A stretch of DNA of 17,094 nucleotides from Actinomycetes bacterium (GCA_023336855.1 JAMBLK010000122.1:1-17094); one strand, 5' to 3'. Counted from the stretch's first letter, positions 1-7,156 are shown. A program made the numbers and translations. The notes: a model not told the origin generated them from the sequence alone.

Positions 1-3
1 AGC

Positions 4-1344
4 TCAACGGCAGACGTCGTTCACCATCGGATAGGGGTTCGCCCAGTCGCCGCCGCCGGGTTGCCACCCGAAGTGGACGTGTGGGAGCCACGACGGTGAG
101 TTGCCGGTCGTGCCGACTGTGCCGAGCCGGTCGCCGGCCGAGACCTTCTGGCCTCCTGCGAGACCATCCGCCCATGAATCCATGTGGGCGTAGTAGTAGA
201 TGTCGCCCGAGTTACCAAGGAGATACACAGAGAGACCGCCCAGCGTGCTGTTCGACAGACGGTAAATCCTCCCCGTCTCCATCGCAACGAGCGGTGTCCC
301 GCGTGAAGCCGACATGTCCACACCCTTGTGGGTCCTTCCGCCGGACCGGGGTGCACCCCACGTGTCGGAGAAAGAGACGGCCCCATCGACCGGACAGACC
401 AGCCCGGAGGTCGACTTCACCGGCGGCAGGGTTGTCGTGGTGGTGGTTGGGGCCACCGTCGTGGTCGTGGTCGAGGGCACAGTGGTGCTCGTGTCCTCGT
501 CGGCCGACGCGGTTGTTGTGGTGGTCGTCGATGTTGGCGTTGAATTAGCCGGGATGGTCGTGGTTGTCGTAGTGGTGGTCGGAGCGACGGTAGTCGTGGT
601 CGTCGTGGTTGGAGCCGTCGTGGTCGAGGTCGCTTCGACGGCAGCTCTTGCTGTAGCCGCGGCGGCTTCGGCAGCTTCTTCGGCGGCCTTGCGCTTCCTA
701 GCTTCCTCGAGTTCGCGGAGACGCTTCTCCTCTGCTTCGCGTTCCTTCCGCTCCTCTTCCTGTCGCTGCCAGGTGGCCTGCAACTCCCGGTACTCCGAGT
801 TCGCCGCATCGAGTTCGACAAGCATCTGTTCCGCGATCGTCTCGATCTCGGTCACGAGACCACGCTGGAGAGCAAGAGCGTCCTCGAGTGACTTCACCCG
901 GCTTCGATATTCGGTCTCCACGGCTTCCCACTCATCGACAACTTGGAGATCGTGATCGCTCGCGGCGTCGAGGTACGTCCCGCGAATCGGAATGTCGGAG
1001 AAAGCAGCGGAACCGAGGATCGTTGAGACGGCGCCGTCGGAACCGGCCGTCATATAGAGCTCACGAACGACTTCTTCTACCGTGAGCCGGAGAACGGCGA
1101 GACGCTGCTCCGTCTCTGTGACCTGACTCACGAGACCGTGAAGGCTCTCTCGAATCTGGATCTCCTCCGCAACCGCTGCCTCGTAGCGGATGTCGGTCGT
1201 CTCGAGCGAAGCAGAGAGTTCGGCGTTCCTCTCCCTGGCCGCCTCGAGATCGCCCGGCGTGACCTTCGTCTCTTCGGCAGCAAATGCGGGCGCGGCCAAT
1301 CCAAGCAATAGGAGAGCAATGAGGGCGAGTCTTCGTTTCTTCAT
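4..1344 (-). CDS. Secreted coiled-coil M23 metallopeptidase (PcsB/EnvC-like layout)
   Basis: This 446-residue protein is probably a zinc endopeptidase, or an activator of cell-wall hydrolases, acting on peptidoglycan outside the membrane. Residues 1-22 form a signal peptide (KKRR, hydrophobic core, AFA before the cut). Residues 30-235 are charged coiled coil containing a STILGSAAFSD stretch of the kind seen in PcsB/EnvC/Rip-type hydrolases. Residues 239-305 are a Thr-rich linker. The M23 domain follows, with H339/D343 (HKGVD), H387 (YAHMD) and H422-x-H424 (HVHF), a complete catalytic and zinc set. C317 and C445 bracket the domain and could form a disulfide. I chose the ATG at 1344 because it starts the signal peptide and overlaps the upstream stop as ATGA; the longer reading to 1398 would bury the signal. 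It is the last gene of a four-gene operon. The domain is certain; the substrate and the division role are inferred. Confidence 0.9.
   Translation of the reverse strand: MKKRRLALIALLLLGLAAPAFAAEETKVTPGDLEAARERNAELSASLETTDIRYEAAVAEEIQIRESLHGLVSQVTETEQRLAVLRLTVEEVVRELYMTAGSDGAVSTILGSAAFSDIPIRGTYLDAASDHDLQVVDEWEAVETEYRSRVKSLEDALALQRGLVTEIETIAEQMLVELDAANSEYRELQATWQRQEEERKEREAEEKRLRELEEARKRKAAEEAAEAAAATARAAVEATSTTTAPTTTTTTTVAPTTTTTTTTIPANSTPTSTTTTTTASADEDTSTTVPSTTTTTVAPTTTTTTLPPVKSTSGLVCPVDGAVSFSDTWGAPRSGGRTHKGVDMSASRGTPLVAMETGRIYRLSNSTLGGLSVYLLGNSGDIYYYAHMDSWADGLAGGQKVSAGDRLGTVGTTGNSPSWLPHVHFGWQPGGGDWANPYPMVNDVCR
430..630 (-). repeat. Low-complexity Thr-rich linker coding segment
   Basis: This stretch encodes residues 239-305 of the M23 peptidase. 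Runs of five to eight Thr are broken by VAP, TIP and STP. Most codons are ACC or ACG with some ACT and ACA, so the DNA is a degenerate repeat rather than a perfect one. On the other strand it reads as a Val-rich frame, which is an artefact. Such linkers typically span the wall in secreted actinobacterial proteins and are often O-glycosylated, which is family knowledge and not visible here. Confidence 0.8.
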
Positions 1345-2123
1345 CTCACGTTCAATTCGACCATCGTGGATGGCCCCGCTTCGCCCGCCGGGAACCATAC
1401 TTCGTCATCGGCATACAGCTTGTTCAACTGAACGATCACCTGTTGGGTAGCGGCCGGCCTGAGGTCGATCGGGACGAAGGCGTAGACGGTCTCGACGACA
1501 TCCTCAACGGTCGCGCCTCCGGCTCTGATCACATCGAGGATCTCCCGCTCTCTGGCGAGGCGATGCTCGATGTACCCGGCGATGGCGGCTCCCGCATCAT
1601 CCATCGATGGGCCGTGGCCGGGTTCGATCCGTCGGACGTCAAGGTCTTGAACCCGGTACAGCGACTGGAGATAGGCGGTCGCATCCTCCATGACGACGGT
1701 CGATCCGCCCATGATGTGATCGCCGGTGAACAGTCGGTCCCCGAGCCGAAAACAGAGATGGTCCGCTGTGTGACCTGGCGTATGGACCGCTTCGATCATC
1801 ACCCCTCCGACCCGGACATCGTCGCCATCGTTCATCAGGATGTCTGGAGCGAATTCCGGGCCGGGCCGGTTTCCGTAGACCGGGACGCCGAGACGTGTGG
1901 CCAACGGATTGGCGAGCGGAGCATGGTCTGAATGGGTGTGCGTGGCGATGACCGCGACCGGGGTGCGGTCGCCGATGGCTTCGAGAATGGCCAACCGGTG
2001 GCGATCGACAACCGGCCCGGGGTCGATGACGGCTATCTCGTCACGGTCGGTGACGAGATACGTGTTCGTGCCGGGCCCTGTGTAGATACCCGGGTTCGGC
2101 GCCAGCACCGTCTCGACGATCAC
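1341..2123 (-). CDS. Metallo-beta-lactamase-fold hydrolase (LACTB2/glyoxalase II-like)
   Basis: This 260-residue cytoplasmic hydrolase has all the metal ligands of the superfamily: H62-x-H64-x-D66-H67 (THTHSDH), H118 (HTPGH), D135 (TGDH) and H170 (PGHG), so a binuclear zinc site is expected. The C-terminal 80 residues have the helical, winged-helix-like character of the LACTB2 branch, where members are endoribonucleases or thioester hydrolases. The exact substrate cannot be read from sequence. The start is GTG at 2123, overlapping the stop of the upstream Nudix gene as GTGA. The stop overlaps the ATG of the M23 peptidase as ATGA. No clear Shine-Dalgarno is visible, so translation is probably coupled. 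Pairing with a Nudix hydrolase suggests metabolite or nucleotide clean-up, but that is inference. Confidence 0.88.
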   Translation of the reverse strand: MIVETVLAPNPGIYTGPGTNTYLVTDRDEIAVIDPGPVVDRHRLAILEAIGDRTPVAVIATHTHSDHAPLANPLATRLGVPVYGNRPGPEFAPDILMNDGDDVRVGGVMIEAVHTPGHTADHLCFRLGDRLFTGDHIMGGSTVVMEDATAYLQSLYRVQDLDVRRIEPGHGPSMDDAGAAIAGYIEHRLAREREILDVIRAGGATVEDVVETVYAFVPIDLRPAATQQVIVQLNKLYADDEVWFPAGEAGPSTMVELNVR

Positions 2124-2806
2124 GTCGAACGGAGCTCTGGAGGAACGTCTCCTCCGGCTTCAGCGATCTGCATCATCTTGACCATCAAGTCAGGATCGTG
2201 CTCCCCTGCTGCTGCTTCCGCGAACCCCGGTTCGCCGGGCATCAGGATCTCGATCGTGCGGGCCCCCACGGCCAGTCGCGGCTGGATCGGATTCACGGAT
2301 GGCTGCGCCCCCAGGTCGATGAGGAGGCGGTCGGTGGTGCGGAACCTCCCGAGGTACTCGAGGATCTTCCGGGTCGGGAACGCCACCAGCATCGCGCCGC
2401 TGTGCGCCTCGGTCAGAACGTCGGCGGGGGTCATCCACCGGGCATCGATCAGTTCGTCGCCATCGACTACCGGGTCGGTGTCGCCAGCGGCGACCGCGGC
2501 GAAGAAGCGGGTGTCGAATCGGATCGGCAGTGGAGCCGGCGTGATCCAGTTCGCGAAGTACGTGAGGTCTTGTTCGTCCAACCGGATCCCGGTCTCTTCG
2601 ACGAGTTCGCGCAGCGCCGCGACGAGCCACCGGTCATGGGCGGCCCCCCGGCCACGGTCATCCTCACCGTCGACCGCCCCGCCGGGAAACACCCAGGCAC
2701 CACCCATGAAGCGGGCCGACAGCGTGCGTCGGGCCATGAGCACTTCGAGCCCTTGTTCGGTGTCGCGTACCAGGCACACGGTCGAGGCTTCTCGGAGCGA
2801 TCCCAT
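2120..2806 (-). CDS. Nudix hydrolase with an expanded Nudix box (NUDT19-like)
   Basis: This 228-residue protein probably cleaves a nucleoside diphosphate linked to another group (CoA, sugar or nucleotide) in the cytoplasm. The catalytic helix is clear: R66-E67-L-V-E70-E71-T-G73, matching REx2EExG. The conserved GG (42-43) lies 23 residues before R66 instead of the usual 14, so about nine residues (charged, GEDDRGRG-like) are inserted in the box. Similar expansion is known in the NUDT19/NUDT8-type CoA diphosphatase branch, which is the best guess for activity. The ATG at 2806 shares one base with the upstream fxsA stop (TGATG), which favours it over the longer frame to 2851. The last bases overlap the GTG of the MBL gene. 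It sits inside the four-gene minus-strand operon. Confidence 0.85.
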   Translation of the reverse strand: MGSLREASTVCLVRDTEQGLEVLMARRTLSARFMGGAWVFPGGAVDGEDDRGRGAAHDRWLVAALRELVEETGIRLDEQDLTYFANWITPAPLPIRFDTRFFAAVAAGDTDPVVDGDELIDARWMTPADVLTEAHSGAMLVAFPTRKILEYLGRFRTTDRLLIDLGAQPSVNPIQPRLAVGARTIEILMPGEPGFAEAAAGEHDPDLMVKMMQIAEAGGDVPPELRST

Positions 2807-3186
2807 CAAGGGACGATGGTCCAGCGGTTCGCCGCACGGGCGACGTACCACCGGCGGATCGCTTCACGAACAGCGGGGACGAGGAGCAGGAATCCGGCCG
2901 CATCGGTGAGCAGGCCGGGGGTCAGAAGAAACGCACCGGCGAGGAGGATCATCGCTCCGTGGACAAGAGATGCTCCCGGGAAGGCGCCACGCTCGAACTC
3001 GGTCCGGACCGCCCGGATCGTGTCCCTTCCCTGCCGGCTGACGAGCCAGGATCCGACGAAAGCGGTCACCACCACCAATCCGATCGTCCACCAGATCCCC
3101 ACCGCCTGGCTGAACGCGATCAAGAGGGCGATCTCCGCGATCGGGACCACCACGAACGCACCGAAGAGTATCCAACGCAATCGCAT
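2806..3186 (-). CDS. fxsA: FxsA family membrane protein
   Basis: A 126-residue inner-membrane protein, the first gene of the minus-strand operon. It has hydrophobic segments at about 5-22, 28-46 and 75-100. The conserved family stretch LTPGLLTDAAGFLLL lies at 88-102 and the C-terminus is basic. The namesake in E. coli relieves F-plasmid exclusion of phage T7, but the general function is unknown, so nothing should be inferred from the name. The ATG at 3186 lies seven bases after a TATCCT hexamer, implying a leaderless transcript. It is divergent from selA across 35 bases. Confidence 0.88.
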   Translation of the reverse strand: MRLRWILFGAFVVVPIAEIALLIAFSQAVGIWWTIGLVVVTAFVGSWLVSRQGRDTIRAVRTEFERGAFPGASLVHGAMILLAGAFLLTPGLLTDAAGFLLLVPAVREAIRRWYVARAANRWTIVP

Positions 3187-3193
3187 CGAGTCG

Positions 3194-3199
3194 AGGATA
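3194..3199 (-). promoter_or_regulatory. -10 box of the fxsA operon, leaderless
   Basis: Read on the minus strand, TATCCT is followed by seven bases and then the ATG at 3186. A -10 to start-point spacing of 6-8 nt would put transcription start at or next to the A of the ATG. I see no convincing -35. The region is shared with the divergent selA promoter. Confidence 0.55.
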
Positions 3200-3209
3200 C
3201 CGGTGCCTG

Positions 3210-3215
3210 TAGTCT
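3210..3215 (+). promoter_or_regulatory. -10 box of selA-selB, leaderless
   Basis: TAGTCT is followed by six bases and the GTG start of selA at 3222. The spacing predicts an mRNA beginning at the start codon with no Shine-Dalgarno. It lies 10 bases from the oppositely oriented fxsA -10 box, so two polymerases could hardly bind together. Confidence 0.5.
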
Positions 3216-3221
3216 GCAGAC

Positions 3222-4538
3222 GTGGACCTTCGTGACCTCCCCTCGGTTGATGCGCTGGCCGGCGACCTCTCGCCCGGCTTCGATCTGCCTCGCGCGATCA
3301 TCGTCTCGGTTGCACGCGAAGCCATCGACGAGGCACGCGACGCTGCCCGATCCGGGTCTCCTATGGATCCCGTGCTCGGCGCAACTCGACGCCTCCAGTC
3401 GCTCTCGTCGTCCCGCCTCCACTCGGTTGTGAACGCGACGGGCGTGCTCCTCCACACGAATCTGGGCCGCGCTCCCATCGGTGAAACGACCACTCCCTTC
3501 TTCAGCAATCTCGAGTTCGACCTCGAGAGCGGCCAACGCGGTAAGCGTGCCCACTATCTGCGTGAGTTGATCTCGGCAACGACCGGCGCCGAAGCATCGC
3601 TCGTCGTCAACAACAACGCCGGGGCGCTCTTCCTCGCCCTGGCCGCTCTGGCGGGACGGGATGGCCGGGTCGCCGTGTCGCGCGGCGAGTTGATCGAGAT
3701 CGGAGGCTCGTTCCGACTCCCCGATCTGATGGCCGCGTCCGGTGCCTACCTCGTGGAAGTGGGGACGACGAACCGAACGAGACAAGGCGATTTCATCGAC
3801 ATCCCCGGAACGGTCGAAGCCGTGCTCAAAGTTCATCCATCGAACTACCGGATCCAGGGATTCACGGAAGACGTTCCGTTCTCGAAGATGCCCGCCATCG
3901 CTCGCCACCTGGGTGCGCCGTTCATCGCAGACATCGGGAGCGGGCTCCTCGACGAGTCGACACCGTGGATCCCCGGCGGTCCCCCGGAGTGGCTCGACGG
4001 TGAGCCGGCCGTCCGCCAGGTCCTCGAACAAGGCGCGGATGTCGTGCTGTTCTCTGGAGACAAGCTCCTGGGCGGCCCCCAGGCGGGAATCATCGTCGGG
4101 AAGAGGATCTCCGTCGAACGTATGGCGAGACACCCGATCGCCCGGGCAGTGCGCGTCAACACGGCAACCATCGCCTCGCTGACGGGAACGTTCGAGGCCT
4201 ACGCCTCCGGGACGGCAGCAACCATCCCCTTCTGGGAGATGGCGATCTCTCCGGCCGGTGAGATCCGACGCCGCGCCGTCGATGTCCTCCGCGCTTCGGG
4301 CGCGGTCGGATCCATCGTCGACGGCGAATCGCTTCCGGGTGCCGGCTCGGTCCCGGGTCTCACGATCCCGACCCCGGTCCTCCGGATCGACGGCGACGAC
4401 GAACGAACCTGGAGGCTCCTCGCCGATCATGAGCCACCGGTCATTGCCGCTCGGAGGGACGGAACGGCCATCGTGAATCTCAGGTCCGTCTCTCCGGATG
4501 AGGATTCGATCGTCGCAGCCGCACTGGCCACCCTCTGA
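3222..4538 (+). CDS. selA: L-seryl-tRNA(Sec) selenium transferase
   Basis: SelA is a PLP enzyme that converts seryl-tRNA(Sec) to selenocysteyl-tRNA(Sec) using selenophosphate. The 438-residue product is close to the bacterial length (E. coli 463). It has the conserved N-terminal motif NATGVLLHTNLGRAP (residues 69-83) and the PLP-binding lysine K281 in LFSGDKLLGGPQAG. The start is GTG at 3222, which gives an N-terminus aligned with the family (LRDLPSVDALAGD) and lies just after a -10 box. Its TGA stop shares a base with the ATG of selB (TGATG). It needs tRNA(Sec) from selC and selenophosphate from SelD, neither of which is in this window. Identification is secure. Confidence 0.96.
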   Translation: MDLRDLPSVDALAGDLSPGFDLPRAIIVSVAREAIDEARDAARSGSPMDPVLGATRRLQSLSSSRLHSVVNATGVLLHTNLGRAPIGETTTPFFSNLEFDLESGQRGKRAHYLRELISATTGAEASLVVNNNAGALFLALAALAGRDGRVAVSRGELIEIGGSFRLPDLMAASGAYLVEVGTTNRTRQGDFIDIPGTVEAVLKVHPSNYRIQGFTEDVPFSKMPAIARHLGAPFIADIGSGLLDESTPWIPGGPPEWLDGEPAVRQVLEQGADVVLFSGDKLLGGPQAGIIVGKRISVERMARHPIARAVRVNTATIASLTGTFEAYASGTAATIPFWEMAISPAGEIRRRAVDVLRASGAVGSIVDGESLPGAGSVPGLTIPTPVLRIDGDDERTWRLLADHEPPVIAARRDGTAIVNLRSVSPDEDSIVAAALATL

Positions 4539-6310
4539 TGCCGATCATCGGGACGGCCGGCCACGTCGACCACGGGAAGTCGACGTTGGTGCAAGCCCTC
4601 ACAGGGAGGGACCCCGATCGGTGGGCGGAGGAGAAAGAACGAGGCCTGACCATCGATCTCGGTTTCGCCTGGACTCGCCTCGGCGATGAGATGGTCGGCT
4701 TCGTTGACGTGCCTGGACACGAACGGTTCATCAAGAACATGCTCGCCGGGGTCGGCGGCCTCGATGTAGCCCTCTTCGTCGTGGCAGCCGACGAGGGATG
4801 GATGCCCCAGTCCGAGGAACACCTCGCCGTCCTCGATCTGCTCGACGTCGGTCACGGAGTCATCGCCCTGACCCGGGTTGACCTCGCCGACGCGGACTTG
4901 ATCGAGCTCTCCACGATCGACATCACCGAGCACGTGGCAGGGACGGTGGCCGAGTCGTGGCCCATCATCGAGGTCTCGGCGACGACCGGGACCGGAATGG
5001 ACGAGCTCGTCACATCGCTGATCGAAACGCTCGCCGTCGCCGGCCCACCAAGAGACCTCGGACGACCCCGGATGTGGATTGACCGCGCTTTCGCAATCTC
5101 CGGAGCGGGCGTCGTCGTCACCGGCACGCTCGTCGACGGTTCTCTCTCACTCGGCGATCAGCTTCAGTGTTTCCCCGGCGGACCGGTCAGGCTCCGGGGC
5201 ATGCAGTCCCACGAGACCGACCACGAAACGGTCGAACCCGGGACTCGAACTGCAGCGAATCTCGCAGGAATCGATCGAAGCGCCCTGGATCGAGGGACAC
5301 TGCTCGCTCCTCCCGATTCGATCGGAATGACCGACCGGTTCCTAGCCCTTCTCAAATTCCCACCACACTCCGACGACGAGATCAGCGATCGCGGGGCCTA
5401 TCACGTCCATGTGGGAACGGTGACGGTCCCGGCACGGGTCAGGAACCTGAAGGAGACGGCGGTGCCGGCAGCGGTCGTGACCACGACATCTCCGATCCCA
5501 CTGACCATGGGTGACCGATTCATCTTGCGAGATACGGGTAGACAGCTCGTTGTCGCGGGCGGCACAGCCCTCGATCCGAATCCGATCCACCGCCCATCGG
5601 CGAACGATGTTGCGGTTCTCTCGGCAGCGGTGTTCGGATCCCCGTCGAACCGGGCCGATGCCCTCGTCACCGTCCACGAGTCGATCGGCATCGAAGCGTT
5701 GCGTCGATCGTCGGGTGGAGGTGAGCCGTCGTTAGGAACAGCCATCGGCTCCACGTACTTCTCACCCGCCGCCTTTGATCAACGAGGACGGGAGTTGATG
5801 GCGACCGTCGATGACTACCACAACGAGTACCCGCTCCGACCGGGTCTGCCGAAGTCGGAGGCGTCCTCACGTCTCGGTGGGAACGCTGACCTCGTGACCA
5901 TGCTCGCCGATGCCCTTCCGGATCTCATCGAGGAAGGCCCCGTCATTCGTCGGCGGGCATTCATTCCCGAACTCACAACGGCCGAAGTGGAGAAGTGGGA
6001 CGCGACCCGCTCGCTCCTTGCCGGTGACCTCGCAGTACCGCGTGCCTCGAACCTCGACATCTCCGATGAGGTGCTCCACGCCCTTCTCCGCAGGGGTGAC
6101 CTCGTTCGAATCGGTGACGAACTCGTGGTCCTACCCGATCAGGTGGACACAATCACGTCCGGACTCTCTGCACTGCCGGATGGTTTCACGGTGGCAGCGT
6201 TCAGGGATGAATTCGGCCTCGCCCGCCGTCATGCAGTGCCGCTCCTCGAGTGGCTCGACGCCCAAGGTTGGACCCGTCGAGACGGAGACGGGCGTTCGAT
6301 CAGACGGTGA
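4538..6310 (+). CDS. selB: Selenocysteine-specific translation elongation factor
   Basis: SelB is a GTPase that brings Sec-tRNA(Sec) to UGA codons marked by a SECIS hairpin. The product is 590 residues (E. coli 614). The G domain shows G1 GHVDHGKST (8-16), G2 GLTID (36-40), G3 DVPGH (57-61) and G4 TRVD (112-115, Arg in place of the usual Lys). EF-Tu-like beta-barrel domains follow (about 175-340), and the C-terminal half is predicted to be winged-helix repeats that bind SECIS RNA. Presence of both SelA and SelB means the host reads some UGA codons as selenocysteine. The start is coupled to the selA stop by a one-base overlap. The 3' end overlaps the end of whiB on the other strand by 11 bases. 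Confidence 0.96.
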   Translation: MPIIGTAGHVDHGKSTLVQALTGRDPDRWAEEKERGLTIDLGFAWTRLGDEMVGFVDVPGHERFIKNMLAGVGGLDVALFVVAADEGWMPQSEEHLAVLDLLDVGHGVIALTRVDLADADLIELSTIDITEHVAGTVAESWPIIEVSATTGTGMDELVTSLIETLAVAGPPRDLGRPRMWIDRAFAISGAGVVVTGTLVDGSLSLGDQLQCFPGGPVRLRGMQSHETDHETVEPGTRTAANLAGIDRSALDRGTLLAPPDSIGMTDRFLALLKFPPHSDDEISDRGAYHVHVGTVTVPARVRNLKETAVPAAVVTTTSPIPLTMGDRFILRDTGRQLVVAGGTALDPNPIHRPSANDVAVLSAAVFGSPSNRADALVTVHESIGIEALRRSSGGGEPSLGTAIGSTYFSPAAFDQRGRELMATVDDYHNEYPLRPGLPKSEASSRLGGNADLVTMLADALPDLIEEGPVIRRRAFIPELTTAEVEKWDATRSLLAGDLAVPRASNLDISDEVLHALLRRGDLVRIGDELVVLPDQVDTITSGLSALPDGFTVAAFRDEFGLARRHAVPLLEWLDAQGWTRRDGDGRSIRR

Positions 6311-6557
6311 AGCGGGCCTTCTGCTGGCGGCGCTCTGTCTCGGTGAGACCGCCCCAGATGCCGTAGGGCTCCCTGATCGTCATCGCATAGTCCAGGCACT
6401 CGCCGCCAACAGGGCAGATCCCGCACACGGACTTCGCCCTGATCTCCCGGCGCTCCCGCTCCTCTTTGCGCTCGGTCACATTCGGGGGGAAGAAGAGATG
6501 AGAGTGGCTCCCGCTGCAGGATGCAATCGGTTGCCAGGAACGATCGAGCGCGGTCAC
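6300..6557 (-). CDS. WhiB-family iron-sulfur transcription regulator
   Basis: This 85-residue protein carries the four cysteines of the family: C14, then C45-x2-C48-x5-C54, which hold a [4Fe-4S] cluster. The GIWGG turn (66-70) and the basic ERRQQKAR tail bind sigma factor or DNA in characterised relatives. WhiB proteins are restricted to Actinobacteria and their phages, so this is the strongest taxonomic marker in the window. The closest named member cannot be decided by eye. The start is GTG at 6557, supported by GGAGG at 6567-6571 with nine bases between. It is convergent with selB and overlaps its last 11 bases. Upstream is a 242-base divergent region holding the heptad array. Confidence 0.93.
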   Translation of the reverse strand: MTALDRSWQPIASCSGSHSHLFFPPNVTERKEERERREIRAKSVCGICPVGGECLDYAMTIREPYGIWGGLTETERRQQKARFTV

Positions 6558-6566
6558 GATGTATGC

Positions 6567-6571
6567 CCTCC
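6567..6571 (-). promoter_or_regulatory. Shine-Dalgarno deciding the whiB GTG start
   Basis: Minus-strand GGAGG is followed by nine bases and then GTG at 6557. No in-frame ATG lies nearby, so this site fixes the start. It contrasts with the leaderless neighbours. Confidence 0.6.
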
Positions 6572-6599
6572 AGAATGGTCGAGAGTCGAAGCCGCTTTG

Positions 6600-6605
6600 A
6601 ATGTA
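6600..6605 (-). promoter_or_regulatory. Possible -10 box for whiB
   Basis: Minus-strand TACATT fits TAnnnT and would place transcription start about 35 bases before the GTG, leaving room for the GGAGG ribosome site. I see no clear -35, so the call is weak. Confidence 0.3.
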
Positions 6606-6725
6606 GAGACAGGAAGCCCCCGACGCCAGGGAAATATTGGCAAGCCCCCTTGTTTCTCGCGCTCTTTTTTCGCGTTCTCACGATGAGACAACAGACCACA
6701 GAAGAGCCCTCGACCACGGGCCTGG

Positions 6726-6788
6726 CTGTCGGCTGTTGTCTGTCGTCTGTCGGCTCTCTACCGACTACCGACTACCGACTACCGACTA
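6726..6788 (+). repeat. Nine in-phase heptads forming an imperfect inverted repeat
   Basis: Four units of CTGTCGG type begin at 6726, 6733, 6740 and 6747; the second and third are degenerate. A spacer unit CTCTCTA follows at 6754, then four perfect CCGACTA units at 6761, 6768, 6775 and 6782. The reverse complement of CCGACTA is TAGTCGG, so the two halves carry the same GTCGG core on opposite strands. GTCGG at 6749-6753 can pair with CCGAC at 6761-6765 around the seven-base spacer, and outer units can pair partly. The array is non-coding, lies between divergent genes, and its last TA starts the downstream -10 hexamer. A related array lies at 17044-17094. Confidence 0.85.
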
Positions 6789-6792
6789 CCCT
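6787..6792 (+). promoter_or_regulatory. -10 box of the receiver gene, abutting the heptad array
   Basis: TACCCT is followed by seven bases and the ATG at 6800, so the mRNA is predicted to be leaderless. The first two bases are the end of the last heptad, so the repeat supplies part of the promoter and everything upstream of it where a -35 would lie. Confidence 0.45.
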
Positions 6793-6799
6793 TTTCCCA

Positions 6800-7156
6800 A
6801 TGTCACGCTTTCTGGTCGTTGCCGATGAGCCATGGGTGCGAAACGAAGTTCACGCCGCACTGAGCATCGGAGCGAATGAACTGATAGATCACGATGATCC
6901 CGCCACTGCTGCAGTCGCTGCGAAGGACGAGTCCGTTGACGCCGCGATCGTCGATCTCCAGGTCGCTTCCATGGGTGGCATGGCCGTAACGCGCGACATC
7001 CGCGACGGCGAGCATCCCGTCCCCGTCATCATCCTCCTCGATCGAGAAGCAGACGCGTTCCTCGCCGGTCGGTCGGGAGCGAACGCCTGGATCACGAAAC
7101 CGTTCACGGCGTCGGCCCTCAGGGCCACGGTTGCCGGCGTCACCGGAGCGGCGTGA
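6800..7156 (+). CDS. Single-domain response-regulator receiver with a degenerate switch
   Basis: This 118-residue CheY-like protein has no output domain. The phospho-acceptor D52 (AIVDLQ) and the conserved lysine K100 (ITKPF) are present. One of the two N-terminal acidic residues is Ala (VADEP, A8 then D9). The Ser/Thr switch position is Leu80, and the aromatic switch position is Trp97. It may accept phosphate but signal atypically, or act as a constitutive docking module. The ATG at 6800 is chosen because the receiver fold begins there; the longer open frame to 6521 would run through the heptad array. A CNNM-type gene follows after 46 bases and may be co-transcribed. The orphan histidine kinase at 12834 is a possible but unproven partner. 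Confidence 0.8.
   Translation: MSRFLVVADEPWVRNEVHAALSIGANELIDHDDPATAAVAAKDESVDAAIVDLQVASMGGMAVTRDIRDGEHPVPVIILLDREADAFLAGRSGANAWITKPFTASALRATVAGVTGAA

Noticed and set aside
314..955. Val-rich plus-strand frame
   Set aside because: It is the complement of the Thr-rich linker of the M23 peptidase; Thr codons read as Val on the other strand.
2198..3235. Plus-strand open frame of 345 codons opposite the Nudix and fxsA genes
   Set aside because: The opposing genes have clear motifs and coupled starts. This frame has none and would run into selA.
3120..4430. Long minus-strand open frame of 436 codons opposite selA
   Set aside because: It is the antisense shadow of a certain gene in high-GC DNA. 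The translation is Arg/Asp-rich with no domain, and it runs through the fxsA start region.
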